Assembly (NCBI GenBank): GCA_963678275.1
Contig: OY782765.1
Coordinates: 3,162,001-3,226,000 of the forward strand
DNA from: G963677445 sp963678275
Lineage (GTDB): Bacteria; Bacteroidota; Ignavibacteria; Ignavibacteriales; Melioribacteraceae
DNA: 64,000 nt
Direction of reading: 5' to 3'
The translations under genes and the position numbers were made by a program. Position 1 is the first letter of the stretch. Each line of letters starts with the position of its first letter. Of the stretch, positions 24,278-34,770 are shown one piece after another. A model generated the notes under the pieces. That model was not told where the DNA came from and did not search any database. It saw only the letters and a list, made by a program, of their open reading frames with translations.

Positions 24278-27200
24278 TTTGCCTTTTCAAAAATCACTTC
24301 ATGAATTATTCTTTGTGAAAACTTCACCAGGAATTTAACAGCATCTTCTGGAGAGCTGTATTTATTCTCAATCTCAAATTTCATTACATTTTTTTCCTGC
24401 TTCAGACTCACGGTTTTGCTGTAATTATCAACAATAAACTGCATAAGAACCGTAAACTTATTAGTATAAAACTCCTCATTTTCCGCCTTCGGAAGTATTA
24501 CTGCCATTCGGTTCCTTTGAATCACAATCCTTTCGAATAACGCGTAGGAAGCGTAATATCTCAGAACAGCGGTTTCAATCATTCTTTCAACCACAACAGG
24601 CGCCTTGCCGAAACGGTCCTCCATCTCCTCCCTGATCTCCCCGAGCTCATCAATTTTTTTCATACTGAAAAGCGCGGTATAAAACCCGAGACGGTCCGAC
24701 TGATCGGGCATATAATCCTGCGGTATGCCAATTTCAAAGTAAGTGTCAATTTTAGGTTCGGTCCTTTCCACTTCAACAGGGAGGTCATCAAATATTTCGC
24801 TAAATTCCTCTTTTTTCAATTCTTCAACAGCTTCATCAAGCAATTTCACATACATATCAAACCCGACCGCGTCGATTGAGCCGCTCTGCTCGGTGCCAAG
24901 CAGGTTGCCCGCGCCCCTGATTTCCAGATCGCGCATGGAAAGATTAAATCCCTCTCCCAGGTCGGTATATTCCTCGATAGCCTGGAGCCTCCTCACAGCT
25001 TTCTGTGTGATTGTATTCATCGAGGGGACAAGGAGATAAGCATAAGCCTGCCGGTCGGAACGTCCCACCCTTCCCCTCAACTGGTGAAGTTCGGCAAGGC
25101 CAAACCGGTCCGCCCTGTTGATAATGATCGTATTAACATTGGGAATATCCAGACCCGATTCAATGATCTTGGTGGCGATAAGCATGTGGTGTTTCCTGTT
25201 TAGAAAATCATGGATAACCTTTTCAAGCTGAAGCGGTTTCATCTGGCCGTGAGCGACGCCAATATTGATCTCCGGAATATGTTTCTGTATGTAGGCCGCT
25301 ATCATCTCTATCGATCTCACCCTGTCGTGGACAAAATAAATCTGGCCGTTTCTCTTTATCTCCTCAAGAACCCACTCCCTCACCTTCATAATATCAAAAA
25401 CTTCCACCTTTGTATAAATTGGCTGCCTGTTTGGCGGAGGTGTGGCAATTATGGATAAATCCCTGGCCCCGAGCAGCGACAGATTAAGTGTTCTCGGAAT
25501 AGGAGTTGCCGTGAGTGTGAGGGTATCAACATTTGCCCGCGTCGTGCGCAGCTTTTCTTTCGCCATCACTCCGAATCGCTGCTCTTCATCAATTATTAAA
25601 AGACCAAGATTCTGAAACTTCACATCCTGCGATAAAAGCCGGTGTGTTCCTATTATTACATCCACCTTGTTTTCCGCCAGGTCCTGGACTATCTGCTTCT
25701 GGGATGACTTGCTCTGAAACCTTGAAAGCACCGCAACCTTTACCGGGAACTGCGCAAGACGGTCTTTAAACGTATAATAATGCTGTTCGGCCAGTATTGT
25801 TGTCGGCACCAGCAAGCCCACCTGCTTATTGTCATTTATCGCCTTAAACGCGGCGCGGACCGCAATTTCCGTTTTGCCGAATCCCACATCACCGCATACC
25901 AGCCTGTCCATCGGGCTGTCCGATTCCATATCCTCTTTTACCTGCTCCGTTACTTTGGCCTGGTCGGGAGTATCTTCATAAAAGAATGAAGCCTCGAGCT
26001 CCTTTTGCCAGATATTATCAGGACTGAAAGGAAATCCTTTTTTGGCCTTCCTTTGGGCATAAAGAGTAATCAGCTCTCTCGCGGCGGTTTTTATTTTATT
26101 TTTAACCTTCTTCTTGGCATTTTTCCATTCATTGCTGCCAAGTACCGAAAGTTTTGGCGCATCAGAATCTTTTGTGGAATATTTCTTTACGAGTGAAAGG
26201 TAATTAAGATTTACATATACTATTCCCCCCTCGGCATAAAGGATCTTTATCGATTCCTGCTCAACCATCCCGATTTTTATTGTATGCAGACCTGAATAAC
26301 GTCCGATTCCATAATTCTCATGAACTACATAATCCCCATGTTTTAGCGAGGCGAAATCTCTTACTCTCGATTTTTTTATTTTGTGCCGGCGGGAAAGTTT
26401 TGTCCTGTATGGTTTATTGAATATCTGGTAATCAGAAAGGACAAGTACTTTATCCTTTTTATAAAGATAACCCGCTTTTATGGCAAGCACATTAATCTTC
26501 ACCTTTCCCGATTCTATCAGCTCAGCCAGCTCTTTCTTAAAATCAGAAAGCAGTTCCAGCAGTCTTTTTCCCTGGATCTCATTTTCCGCCGTTAAAATAA
26601 TTTTATAATGTTTCGCCGAATAATCTTTAATAACATTGAACAGCGCCTCAAAATTTGAGTTTATGGGAGGAGCTTCATTCAGGTGAAGATTTATCCTGCC
26701 ATCGCTGTCCAGCTCCTGCTCTATAAGCCAGCGTCCGTTTTTGCTGTATATATCTTCGAGGGTAAGGTCCGGTATTATTCCCTCCTCTGTCTCCACTTTT
26801 TCCTCTTCAACTCCCTTTTCTTTCTTCCCTTCATAAAGTTCCTCTAAAAGTTCCTCCTCCATATCCTCAGGCGTTTCACCCGATTTATTCTCTTTTTTTA
26901 TGTTGAAATATGATTCGAGTTCAAAAGCGCCCGCAAAAACCAGGGGATTGCCTATAAAATCAAATATATCGGACATCCTCTCCTTATCTTCACTATTCAA
27001 TTTCGCCGCGATAGTTATCTGTTCCACGATATTTGAAGAGCGCTGCGACTCCGGGTCAAAATATCTGATAGACTCAATAAAATCACCGTCAAATTCCACA
27101 CGTCCCGGTCTGCTCTCACTATATGACCAAAAATCTATGATTGAACCTCTTACCGCGTAATCCCCGGGGTTTTCCACAAATTTATCTTTACCATAATCGA

Positions 27201-27648
27201 TAAGCTCGAGATATTCTATCAGCTCATCATAAGATATATCCCCTCCGGCCTGAAGTGTGGTAGTATTTTTATTCAGATGCCGCCGTGAAGGAACCCTGAT
27301 ATTTAATATCTTGTAGGTCGATAAAAAAATGAATTTTTCTTTTTTGCTCAGTGAGGTTAATGCTTCCTGAAGTTTATCGGTATTGAATTCTGTGATTGAC
27401 ACCGTATCCTGGCCAAGTCCGAGGATATCAAACTCCACTTTTGCTTCATCTACATTTTTTTTATCAGGAAAAAGTAAAATGATTTTACCACACTGAGGAT
27501 ATAAAGACCATGCCAGCAAATTTCTTGTCGAACCCGGCATGGCCGAAATTAACAATCTGCCGTTTTCAAACTGGCCTTCATTAATTTTCGATCTCAGGTC
27601 TTTTAATTCTTCAAACTGGCGGAAATCTTCCAGGAAAGGGATCTTCAT
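24265..27648 (-). CDS. mfd: Transcription-repair coupling factor Mfd
   Basis: Mfd removes RNA polymerase stalled at DNA lesions and recruits UvrA. The 1127-residue protein is full length. Residues about 1-230 form the UvrB-like damage-recognition region. Residues about 432-500 are the CarD-like RNA-polymerase-interacting domain (HGDYVVHENYGIGRYSG). The translocase follows, with Walker A GDVGFGKT at 586-593, DEEQ at 687-690, and the QLRGRVGRSDRQ motif VI. The C-terminal regulatory domain ends the protein. An acidic, low-complexity insert at about 258-290 (EDMEEELLEELYEGKKEK) is unusual. The gene diverges from pyk across a 734-bp spacer. Confidence 0.97.
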   Translation of the reverse strand: MKIPFLEDFRQFEELKDLRSKINEGQFENGRLLISAMPGSTRNLLAWSLYPQCGKIILLFPDKKNVDEAKVEFDILGLGQDTVSITEFNTDKLQEALTSLSKKEKFIFLSTYKILNIRVPSRRHLNKNTTTLQAGGDISYDELIEYLELIDYGKDKFVENPGDYAVRGSIIDFWSYSESRPGRVEFDGDFIESIRYFDPESQRSSNIVEQITIAAKLNSEDKERMSDIFDFIGNPLVFAGAFELESYFNIKKENKSGETPEDMEEELLEELYEGKKEKGVEEEKVETEEGIIPDLTLEDIYSKNGRWLIEQELDSDGRINLHLNEAPPINSNFEALFNVIKDYSAKHYKIILTAENEIQGKRLLELLSDFKKELAELIESGKVKINVLAIKAGYLYKKDKVLVLSDYQIFNKPYRTKLSRRHKIKKSRVRDFASLKHGDYVVHENYGIGRYSGLHTIKIGMVEQESIKILYAEGGIVYVNLNYLSLVKKYSTKDSDAPKLSVLGSNEWKNAKKKVKNKIKTAARELITLYAQRKAKKGFPFSPDNIWQKELEASFFYEDTPDQAKVTEQVKEDMESDSPMDRLVCGDVGFGKTEIAVRAAFKAINDNKQVGLLVPTTILAEQHYYTFKDRLAQFPVKVAVLSRFQSKSSQKQIVQDLAENKVDVIIGTHRLLSQDVKFQNLGLLIIDEEQRFGVMAKEKLRTTRANVDTLTLTATPIPRTLNLSLLGARDLSIIATPPPNRQPIYTKVEVFDIMKVREWVLEEIKRNGQIYFVHDRVRSIEMIAAYIQKHIPEINIGVAHGQMKPLQLEKVIHDFLNRKHHMLIATKIIESGLDIPNVNTIIINRADRFGLAELHQLRGRVGRSDRQAYAYLLVPSMNTITQKAVRRLQAIEEYTDLGEGFNLSMRDLEIRGAGNLLGTEQSGSIDAVGFDMYVKLLDEAVEELKKEEFSEIFDDLPVEVERTEPKIDTYFEIGIPQDYMPDQSDRLGFYTALFSMKKIDELGEIREEMEDRFGKAPVVVERMIETAVLRYYASYALFERIVIQRNRMAVILPKAENEEFYTNKFTVLMQFIVDNYSKTVSLKQEKNVMKFEIENKYSSPEDAVKFLVKFSQRIIHEVIFEKAKSPV

Positions 27649-28382
27649 GTTTTCTCTAAAATTTTAAAATAGCATATTTCTCCATCCTGCCTTGCGGCAA
27701 TAGGAAACCATCGCAAATATAACCTTTCAATAAAAAAAATGAAAGCGATTGCATTATATGCCGCATTTTTTACATTTTCTTAACTTTGGTTTGTCCCTTG
27801 TTAATTAGTACAATTGTAGTGTGGAGTTTTTTTTCTTATTTTATAATTGTTAATGGTTTATTATTGCATAAATTCTTCTTTAATTGCTCTTTTCACATAA
27901 TTATTTAGGCAATAAGGCATCTTCCTTTAAAGTAATTAATCTGAACAGACCAATTTAGAGATAAAGGTTTCATCAATAATTTTCCTGCTTTTATGGCAGA
28001 ATATAAAAATGAGAATAATCTTTTGTGAAGAACGTAATCGTAAATTGGCAAACCAGAGACAATGAGGAATTACGAATGACGAATGACGAATTGGTTTTCC
28101 CGGGAATATTTTTTTGAATCGAATCTGCTTTGGAGAAGCAGCATTATTGCGGAACGTCCCTATGGAGTAGTAAGAAACAAACTCCTAAAGGTCGATCCCT
28201 TTAAGGGGATCAACAAAACACCTGTGAAAAGAAATTAAATGATTTTATATTCCATCAAAATTGCAGTCTTTAACAGAATTCAGTTTCTCCCGGAATAATC
28301 ATAACCATATTTTTAGCTCTTTCTTTGCCAATAAAAGATAAAAATACAACAGTAAAAGGAAATAAATAAACAGAGGTTAAAA
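27649..28382. other. Divergent promoter region between mfd and pyk
   Basis: No gene is present. AT-rich sequence at 27720-27900 should hold the mfd promoter. A degraded repeat near 28140-28230 (TTATTGCGGAACGTCCC, then GATCCCTTTAAGGGGATC, a perfect 18-bp palindromic stem) resembles the core of the terminal-inverted-repeat family. The pyk promoter is expected in 28250-28370; no confident motif was picked. Confidence 0.45.
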
Positions 28383-29810
28383 TTGAGAATTAAAAACGCG
28401 AAAACCAAAATCCTTTCAACAATCGGGCCCGCTACCTCATCAGTGGAAATGATGACAAAACTTATCGAAAAGGGTGTTGACGGATTCCGGCTTAATTTTT
28501 CACATGGCTCTTATCAAATGTTTGAAGAAATTTTTAACAATATTAAGATTACAAAGGAAAAAACCGGCATGCCCCTTTCGGTTCTTGTTGATCTCCAGGG
28601 ACCAAAGATAAGAGTGGGCGAACTGGAAGAGCCTGAATATGAGCTTATTGACGGAGAAAGTATCGAAATAACCACCGAAAGAATCAGGGGTAACTCGAAA
28701 AAGATCAGCGCCACGTATGATCCGCTTCCCAGGGACGCGCAAAAAGGAGATTGCATTCTTATCGATGACGGACTGTTGCGTCTTGAAGTCACAGGGAAAA
28801 ACGAGACCTCTGTTTTTTGTAAAATTATTAATGGAGGCGTCTTAAAACCGAAGAAGGGAATTAATCTGCCAGGAATGAAGCTTACGGTTCCCAGTGTAAC
28901 AGAAAAAGATCTTGCTGATCTGGAATTTGCTCTCGGATATGATATCAGCTTTGTAGCTCTTTCTTTTGTCCGCAGCGCGAAGGATATCACCGAATTAAAA
29001 GCATGGATGAAAAAGAAAGGAGCCGATCACCCGGTAATCGCTAAAATTGAGAAGCCGGAAGCTGTTAAAGATTTTGACGCAATCCTGGCCGAAACCGACG
29101 GCATTATGGTAGCCCGGGGAGACCTCGGAGTGGAAATGCCGGCGCAGGATGTACCGGTTATTCAAAAAATGATTATAAATAAATGTAACGCGGCGGGCAA
29201 ACTGGTTATTACTGCCACCCAGATGCTCGAATCGATGATAAATAACCCCATCCCCACCAGGGCTGAAGCGTCGGATGTGGCGAACGCGGTCTGGGATGGA
29301 ACCGATGTGGTTATGCTTAGCGGGGAAACATCTGTCGGCAAATACCCTGAAAAGGCTGTGTGCATCATGAATGAGATTCTCCTTAATACCGAATGCCGGC
29401 CCGAGTTGTTTCACAAAAGGGAATATGAAGTGCCGAAAATACTTGCCGATAATATTTTTGACGCCACCGGCAGGGCCATAGCTAATATATCCGATCAGAT
29501 CGGGGCAAAACTGATTGTCGTTTTCACGCACTATGGAAGAAAAGCGAGAGTTATTTCAAAATTCCGCCCGGAAGCTCCTATTTTTGCCATCTCTGATAAA
29601 ACAAAAACCTTGTCGCGGCTTAATCTTTATTCCGGAATTCAGTCATATTTTATGGATTCTATTGATGATGAGGATATAACAATTGAAAAAGCTATGGCAA
29701 TGCTTAAAAAGAAAGGGACGCTCAATAAAGGAGATATTGTTATATTTACCGCGGGAGCGCCCTTTACCGATGACACCAGAAGAAACTGGATGCGATATAT
29801 GGTTATTTAA
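28383..29810 (+). CDS. pyk: Pyruvate kinase
   Basis: This enzyme converts phosphoenolpyruvate and ADP to pyruvate and ATP, the last step of glycolysis. The 475-residue protein contains KTKILSTIGPATSS, the N-terminal barrel motif FRLNFSHG, the active-site helix IAKIEKPEAVKDF, MVARGDLGVEMP, and ITATQMLESMI followed by PTRAEASDVANAV. The length is typical for the short bacterial form without a PEP-utiliser domain. It starts with TTG at 28383, with AGAGG six nt upstream. It is the first gene of the plus-strand housekeeping run. Confidence 0.97.
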   Translation: MRIKNAKTKILSTIGPATSSVEMMTKLIEKGVDGFRLNFSHGSYQMFEEIFNNIKITKEKTGMPLSVLVDLQGPKIRVGELEEPEYELIDGESIEITTERIRGNSKKISATYDPLPRDAQKGDCILIDDGLLRLEVTGKNETSVFCKIINGGVLKPKKGINLPGMKLTVPSVTEKDLADLEFALGYDISFVALSFVRSAKDITELKAWMKKKGADHPVIAKIEKPEAVKDFDAILAETDGIMVARGDLGVEMPAQDVPVIQKMIINKCNAAGKLVITATQMLESMINNPIPTRAEASDVANAVWDGTDVVMLSGETSVGKYPEKAVCIMNEILLNTECRPELFHKREYEVPKILADNIFDATGRAIANISDQIGAKLIVVFTHYGRKARVISKFRPEAPIFAISDKTKTLSRLNLYSGIQSYFMDSIDDEDITIEKAMAMLKKKGTLNKGDIVIFTAGAPFTDDTRRNWMRYMVI

Positions 29811-29828
29811 CGTCAGGGAGAAGATATT

Positions 29829-30848
29829 ATGGAAGGTTTAAAAAAAGCTCTGTGGTGGGAAAAGGCGCCGAATGGTAAGCTGCTTTGCACACTTTGCCCC
29901 CGTTACTGCACAATAGGAAAAGGGCAGAAAGGTTTCTGCTTTATCAGGGAAAATATTGATGATGTTCTCTATTCAACAGGTTATGGAAGACCAACAGGTT
30001 TCGCCATCGATCCGATAGAAAAAAAACCCCTTAATCATTTTTACCCCGGCTCTGAAATACTCAGTTTCGGAACAGCCGGATGTAACCTCGGGTGTAAATT
30101 CTGTCAGAACTGGACCATGAGCAAGGCTAAAATAGCGGAAACAAATTCTCTCCATGTTAGTCCGGCCGAGGTTGTCGCCCTGGCTGAGAAACATAATGTG
30201 AAATCGATAGCATATACCTATAACGACCCGACTATATTCGGCGAATATGTGATTGATATCTCAGAACTCGCCAGGGAAAGGAATATCAGGTCTGTCATGG
30301 TAACCGCCGGTTATATAGATAAAAACGCGAGAAAAGATGTATACCGATATATCGACGCCGCGAATGTCGACCTTAAAGCCTTTACCGATCTCTTTTATAA
30401 AAAGCTGACCTTTTCCTCCCTTTCCGATGTTCTTGATACACTTCTCTGGATAAAAAATGAAACCGATATATGGCTCGAAATTACCACGCTTCTTATCCCC
30501 GGTGAAAATGATTCCCCCGAAGAGACAGGTAAACTCGCGCGGTGGATAAAAGAAAACCTCGGCGCCGATGTTCCCCTTCATTTTACAGCTTTCCATCCCG
30601 ACTTTAAAATGACACATATTCCACGGACGCCTCTTTCTACATTAAATCGGGCGAGAAAAATCGCCTTGCGGGAGGGTATCCGCTATTGTTACCTCGGAAA
30701 TGTCCGGGATGATGAAGGACATATGACACGTTGTCCGGAATGTAATGCCGCACTGATTGAACGGGACTGGCATAGTGTAAGAAAATATAACATAAAAGGA
30801 AATAAATGTCCCGAATGTGGCGAGACAATTTCCGGACATTTCGACTGA
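29829..30848 (+). CDS. amrS: AmmeMemoRadiSam system radical SAM enzyme (AmrS)
   Basis: The 339-residue radical SAM protein has the cluster motif CNLGCKFCQNW (Cys85, Cys89, Cys92) preceded by FGTAGC, an N-terminal Cys-rich segment (LLCTLCPRYCTIGKGQKGFC) and a C-terminal zinc-ribbon-like part (CPECNAAL, then CPECGET). This is the AmrS architecture of the AmmeMemoRadiSam system, related to pyruvate formate-lyase activases. The system's biological role is unsettled. Its usual partners AmrA (AMMECR1) and AmrB (Memo) are not in the window. It starts 18 bp after pyk, suggesting co-transcription. Confidence 0.9.
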   Translation: MEGLKKALWWEKAPNGKLLCTLCPRYCTIGKGQKGFCFIRENIDDVLYSTGYGRPTGFAIDPIEKKPLNHFYPGSEILSFGTAGCNLGCKFCQNWTMSKAKIAETNSLHVSPAEVVALAEKHNVKSIAYTYNDPTIFGEYVIDISELARERNIRSVMVTAGYIDKNARKDVYRYIDAANVDLKAFTDLFYKKLTFSSLSDVLDTLLWIKNETDIWLEITTLLIPGENDSPEETGKLARWIKENLGADVPLHFTAFHPDFKMTHIPRTPLSTLNRARKIALREGIRYCYLGNVRDDEGHMTRCPECNAALIERDWHSVRKYNIKGNKCPECGETISGHFD

Positions 30849-30985
30849 TTTTAACTTCTGTTATCTTTTTGTTAATTTTTAGTTGCCTTGAAAACAATAA
30901 ATTTTAGGGATTCATATAACGGTTTATTTTTGTTATTTTAGTTGTTTGAATTTTATTTTAAATTTGGCGGAGTGAAGCTTAATAA

Positions 30986-32626
30986 ATGGGAATCAGCGAG
31001 AAAAAAAATGTAAAGTATGTTTTTGTTACCGGAGGAGTGGTTTCTTCACTTGGTAAAGGAATTACCGCGTCCTCACTCGGTTTGCTTTTAAAGCAGCGCG
31101 GATACAGCGTTACAATTGCTAAATTCGATCCATATATAAATGTTGATCCCGGAACAATGAGCCCTTTCCAGCATGGTGAGGTTTACGTTACCGATGACGG
31201 CGCCGAAACTGATCTCGACCTGGGACATTATGAAAGGTTCCTGAACACCGATATGTCGATGGACAACAATACCACAGCGGGACAGGTCTATTATGACGTA
31301 ATCACAAAAGAAAGAAAAGGCGATTTCCTCGGCGCCACTGTTCAGGTCATCCCCCATATTACCGATGAAATAAAAAAGCGGATTTATAAGCTTGGTAAAT
31401 CAAATAAATATGATGTTATAATTGTTGAAATCGGCGGCACTGTCGGCGATATTGAAAGTCTGCCCTTCATGGAAGCGATAAGGCAGGTGATGCTGGAAAA
31501 AGGCAGGGACAATGTTATCTATATCCATGTCACCCTGGTTCCTTTTATCAAATCAGCCGGTGAAATGAAAACAAAACCAACCCAGCACAGCGTAAAAAAT
31601 CTGCTCGAACTTGGTATTCAGCCCAATGTTCTGGTTTGCCGGTCAGAAGAAAAACTGCTGCCCGATATCAGAAAAAAAATCGCACTGTTTTGTAATGTAC
31701 AGCCCGATCATGTTATTTCGGCTTATGACTGTTCAACAATATATGAAGTGCCCCTGGCTCTTTATGAACAAAAACTTGATCTGACAGTACTAAACAGCCT
31801 GTATCTTCCCAATATAAACATCTCTCTTTCCAAATGGAGAAAATTTGTAGAAAAGGTAACAAACCCGGAAGGAGAAGTTAAAATAGCCGTTTGCGGCAAA
31901 TATACCGATTACCTCGATGCTTATAAAAGTATTTCGGAAGCGTTTGTGCATGCGGGCGCCGAAAATAATGTTAAAGTTAAAGTTGACTGGATCAGCTCGC
32001 AGCTTTTCGAAGGCGACGTGAATCCGGAGGAACTGCTGAAACCTTATTCCGGCATCCTTGTTCCGGGCGGTTTTGGTGAAAGGGGTATTGAAGGTATGGT
32101 GAAGGCTGTAAGATATGCCCGCGTCAATAAAATACCCTATTTCGGAATCTGTCTCGGGTTGCAGTGCGCCACAATAGAATTTGCCAGAAATATTGCCGGT
32201 ATTCCGGAAGCCAACAGCTCTGAGTTTGTTCAAAACGATTTTTCCGTTATCGATCTTATGCCTGAACAAAAAAATATTAAGGATAAGGGAGCGACTATGC
32301 GGCTGGGAGCTTACCGCTGCGCTCTTAAGGAAGGTTCAAAAGCCCGCGCGGCCTATAAATCGAAAGAAATTTCCGAAAGACACAGGCACCGTTATGAAGT
32401 CAATAATGAATTCAGATCGGTTCTTGAAGAAAACGGACTGATAATTAGCGGAATATACCCTGACAAAGACCTTGTTGAAATAATTGAACTTCCCGATCAT
32501 CCCTGGTTTATCGGCTGCCAGTTTCATCCCGAGCTAAAATCCAGGGCAACAAAAGCTCACCCCCTTTTCCGCGAATTTGTAAGAGCAGCGGTAGAATTTT
32601 CGGGAAGGAATGAAACCGAAGAATGA
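30986..32626 (+). CDS. pyrG: CTP synthase
   Basis: CTP synthase makes CTP from UTP, ATP and glutamine. The 546-residue protein has the synthetase P-loop VTGGVVSSLGKGITASS (from residue 14). The class I glutamine amidotransferase domain has nucleophile Cys389 in PYFGICLGLQ, and His514 and Glu516 in CQFHPE. Length is normal. Its 3' end overlaps the next gene by 4 bp (ATGA). A 137-bp AT-rich gap upstream may hold an internal promoter. Confidence 0.98.
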   Translation: MGISEKKNVKYVFVTGGVVSSLGKGITASSLGLLLKQRGYSVTIAKFDPYINVDPGTMSPFQHGEVYVTDDGAETDLDLGHYERFLNTDMSMDNNTTAGQVYYDVITKERKGDFLGATVQVIPHITDEIKKRIYKLGKSNKYDVIIVEIGGTVGDIESLPFMEAIRQVMLEKGRDNVIYIHVTLVPFIKSAGEMKTKPTQHSVKNLLELGIQPNVLVCRSEEKLLPDIRKKIALFCNVQPDHVISAYDCSTIYEVPLALYEQKLDLTVLNSLYLPNINISLSKWRKFVEKVTNPEGEVKIAVCGKYTDYLDAYKSISEAFVHAGAENNVKVKVDWISSQLFEGDVNPEELLKPYSGILVPGGFGERGIEGMVKAVRYARVNKIPYFGICLGLQCATIEFARNIAGIPEANSSEFVQNDFSVIDLMPEQKNIKDKGATMRLGAYRCALKEGSKARAAYKSKEISERHRHRYEVNNEFRSVLEENGLIISGIYPDKDLVEIIELPDHPWFIGCQFHPELKSRATKAHPLFREFVRAAVEFSGRNETEE

Positions 32627-34083
32627 ACCGGCTTTTTCTACTGATATTTGTTCCACTTACTATCAGCAGAGCCGGAACTCCCGACTCTCTTCTTGAAAAA
32701 GGTGATTCTCTTTTTTTAAGCTCCCGCTTCAATCAGGCTCTCACTTTATTAGACAGCCTTATTTTGCAACATCCGGAAGATCCTGCTCTCTATTGTTCTA
32801 AAGCCCGCATCTATCAATGGCTCTTTTTTGGATCGCAGGATGAATATTTCGCCGATTTATTTAACTCAAACGCGCAAAAAGCAGTTGAACTTTTCGAAAA
32901 GCAACCGAAACTGACCCAGAAATATCGCTACTTTTATGGCAGGCTTTATATGCAGATGGCTGCTATGCAAGGTTATAACGGCGCATTTTTCGGCGCGTAT
33001 CTGAATGCCAGAGAGGCTGTTTCCGAATTCGAAGATTTAATTGAAAAGAACGCCGGTTTTGCCGGCCCCTACCTGGGACTGGGGCTAATGAAATACAGCA
33101 TGGATTCCCTGCCCGGTATGGTCAAATTTTTTTCCGGCATCGCGGGTCTGGACGCTGATCCTGATGCAGGATTATCTCTGCTGTTAAGAGGTGTCGAAAA
33201 GGGAGGAACAGATATTACCGAAACCTTTTTTTACGCCGGTAAAATCTACTCCGACTACCTCGCCGAAAATGACAGCGCCGAAATTTTTCTTCAGAAAATT
33301 ACTGATAAATTCCCCGATAACCAGATGTTTCGTTACCAGTTGGCAATTGTCCTGTTCCGGAAAAACAATTATCCGGGCGCTGAAAACAACCTGAGAAAAA
33401 TATTGGACTCTGAAAACAACTATCTTCCCCAGACAAGGGCTTATGCCTGGTTTACACTGGGTGATATTTTTTTCAGGCAAAATCAATTTGAAAAAGCCGC
33501 AGCCTGTTATAAATCCTTTTTTAAAAATACCACCAATCTCAGTTTCACCGGAATAGCGAATTTGCGGATTGCTCAATGTTATTTTATGATTGGAAATAAA
33601 AGTGAAGCGAAAAAACATCTAATCCTTGTCGATAACGGAAACATCGAACTTCCTGAAGATCAGTACGCGGTGGATACCGGAGCCCGGCTGTTTAATGAAG
33701 GTATGGATGAAAACGCGAAACTAATACTGAAATTGCAGAATATAACATTCTTTCATAATGATTCTTCCTTCTCCGATAATATATCCTCCCTGGCAGAAGA
33801 AGGCTCCCCGGTTTCCGGGTCCGATCTGGGGGCAATTATTAATGCGAGAATAAAACTGATCGGCAAAGATTTCCACGGAGCTTTGGATAAGCTTGGCTCA
33901 GCCGGAAAAAGTCAGGAATACCATACCCTGGTTTATCTGATGAAGGCAAAAATTTTTCTTAAACTGAATCTGAAGCAAAAAGCCCTCGAAATGGTTGAAA
34001 CAGCCGGGGATAACGAGGAAGATTATAATGAATTTATTCTGCCCGGAAAAATTAATCAAATTAGGAAAGAATGCGGGTTCTGA
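32623..34083 (+). CDS. Exported TPR protein
   Basis: The 486-residue protein starts with a short signal peptide (LFLLIFVPLTISRAG) followed by degenerate tetratricopeptide repeats: about 22-60, 195-330 (for example AYAWFTLGDIFFRQNQFEKAAACYKSFF) and 410-470. It is likely periplasmic or lipoprotein-like, though no lipobox Cys is present. TPR proteins mediate protein contacts; the partner is unknown. It is translationally coupled to pyrG through a 4-bp overlap, and purN follows after 55 bp. Confidence 0.8.
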   Translation: MNRLFLLIFVPLTISRAGTPDSLLEKGDSLFLSSRFNQALTLLDSLILQHPEDPALYCSKARIYQWLFFGSQDEYFADLFNSNAQKAVELFEKQPKLTQKYRYFYGRLYMQMAAMQGYNGAFFGAYLNAREAVSEFEDLIEKNAGFAGPYLGLGLMKYSMDSLPGMVKFFSGIAGLDADPDAGLSLLLRGVEKGGTDITETFFYAGKIYSDYLAENDSAEIFLQKITDKFPDNQMFRYQLAIVLFRKNNYPGAENNLRKILDSENNYLPQTRAYAWFTLGDIFFRQNQFEKAAACYKSFFKNTTNLSFTGIANLRIAQCYFMIGNKSEAKKHLILVDNGNIELPEDQYAVDTGARLFNEGMDENAKLILKLQNITFFHNDSSFSDNISSLAEEGSPVSGSDLGAIINARIKLIGKDFHGALDKLGSAGKSQEYHTLVYLMKAKIFLKLNLKQKALEMVETAGDNEEDYNEFILPGKINQIRKECGF

Positions 34084-34138
34084 AAATTGATTATTCCTCC
34101 TCTTTTCAATAAATTTATTAGCTTAAAAATGACTGTAT

Positions 34139-34753
34139 ATGTTTAAATTAGCTGTATTTGTATCTGGCCGGGGTTCCAATCTGAAATCAATCTGGAAAAA
34201 ACTTTGCGGAAGCGATAAAAATATCCGGATTGAAGCTGTCATCAGCAATAGTAAAGAATGTGGAGCGATAGAATTTGCCCGTAACGAAGATATTCCCTGC
34301 TATTTTATCAGGAATAATCCTGCCAACGGGTATGTTACCTATGAAGAACTGGCCGAAATACTCTTAGACTCAGATACCGATTTGATTGTGCTCGCGGGAT
34401 ATCTGAAAAAGATACCCGATAATTTCATTTCACAGTTCAGAAACAAAATCATCAACATTCATCCGGCCCTTTTACCCTCATTCGGCGGCAAAGGGATGTA
34501 TGGAATGAATGTTCATAAAGCTGTATTTGAAAAATCATGCAAAGTATCGGGCGCGACAATCCATTTTGTTGATGAAGTTTATGATAATGGTTTTATTATC
34601 AACCAGAAGACCGTTGATATTTCCGACGCCGAAACTCCCCAGGATATCGCCGCGCGGGTGCTCGGAATTGAACATGAGCTCCTGCCTGAAACAATTGCTT
34701 TATTTGAGCAGAACAGAATAAAAATTGAAAATAACAGAGTTTATATACATTAG
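34139..34753 (+). CDS. purN: Phosphoribosylglycinamide formyltransferase
   Basis: This enzyme transfers the formyl group of 10-formyl-THF to GAR, the third step of purine synthesis. The 204-residue protein has the GAR-binding loop VSGRGSNLKSI, the folate site LAGYLKKIP, and catalytic residues Asn106 and His108 in INIHPALLPSFGGKGMYG and Asp145 in FVDEVYDNG. No Shine-Dalgarno sequence is seen before the ATG; a six-codon mini frame (ATG at 34129 to a TAA) overlaps the start. It lies 17 bp before purH. Confidence 0.96.
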   Translation: MFKLAVFVSGRGSNLKSIWKKLCGSDKNIRIEAVISNSKECGAIEFARNEDIPCYFIRNNPANGYVTYEELAEILLDSDTDLIVLAGYLKKIPDNFISQFRNKIINIHPALLPSFGGKGMYGMNVHKAVFEKSCKVSGATIHFVDEVYDNGFIINQKTVDISDAETPQDIAARVLGIEHELLPETIALFEQNRIKIENNRVYIH

Positions 34754-34770
34754 CGCCACAGGAATAAGAA

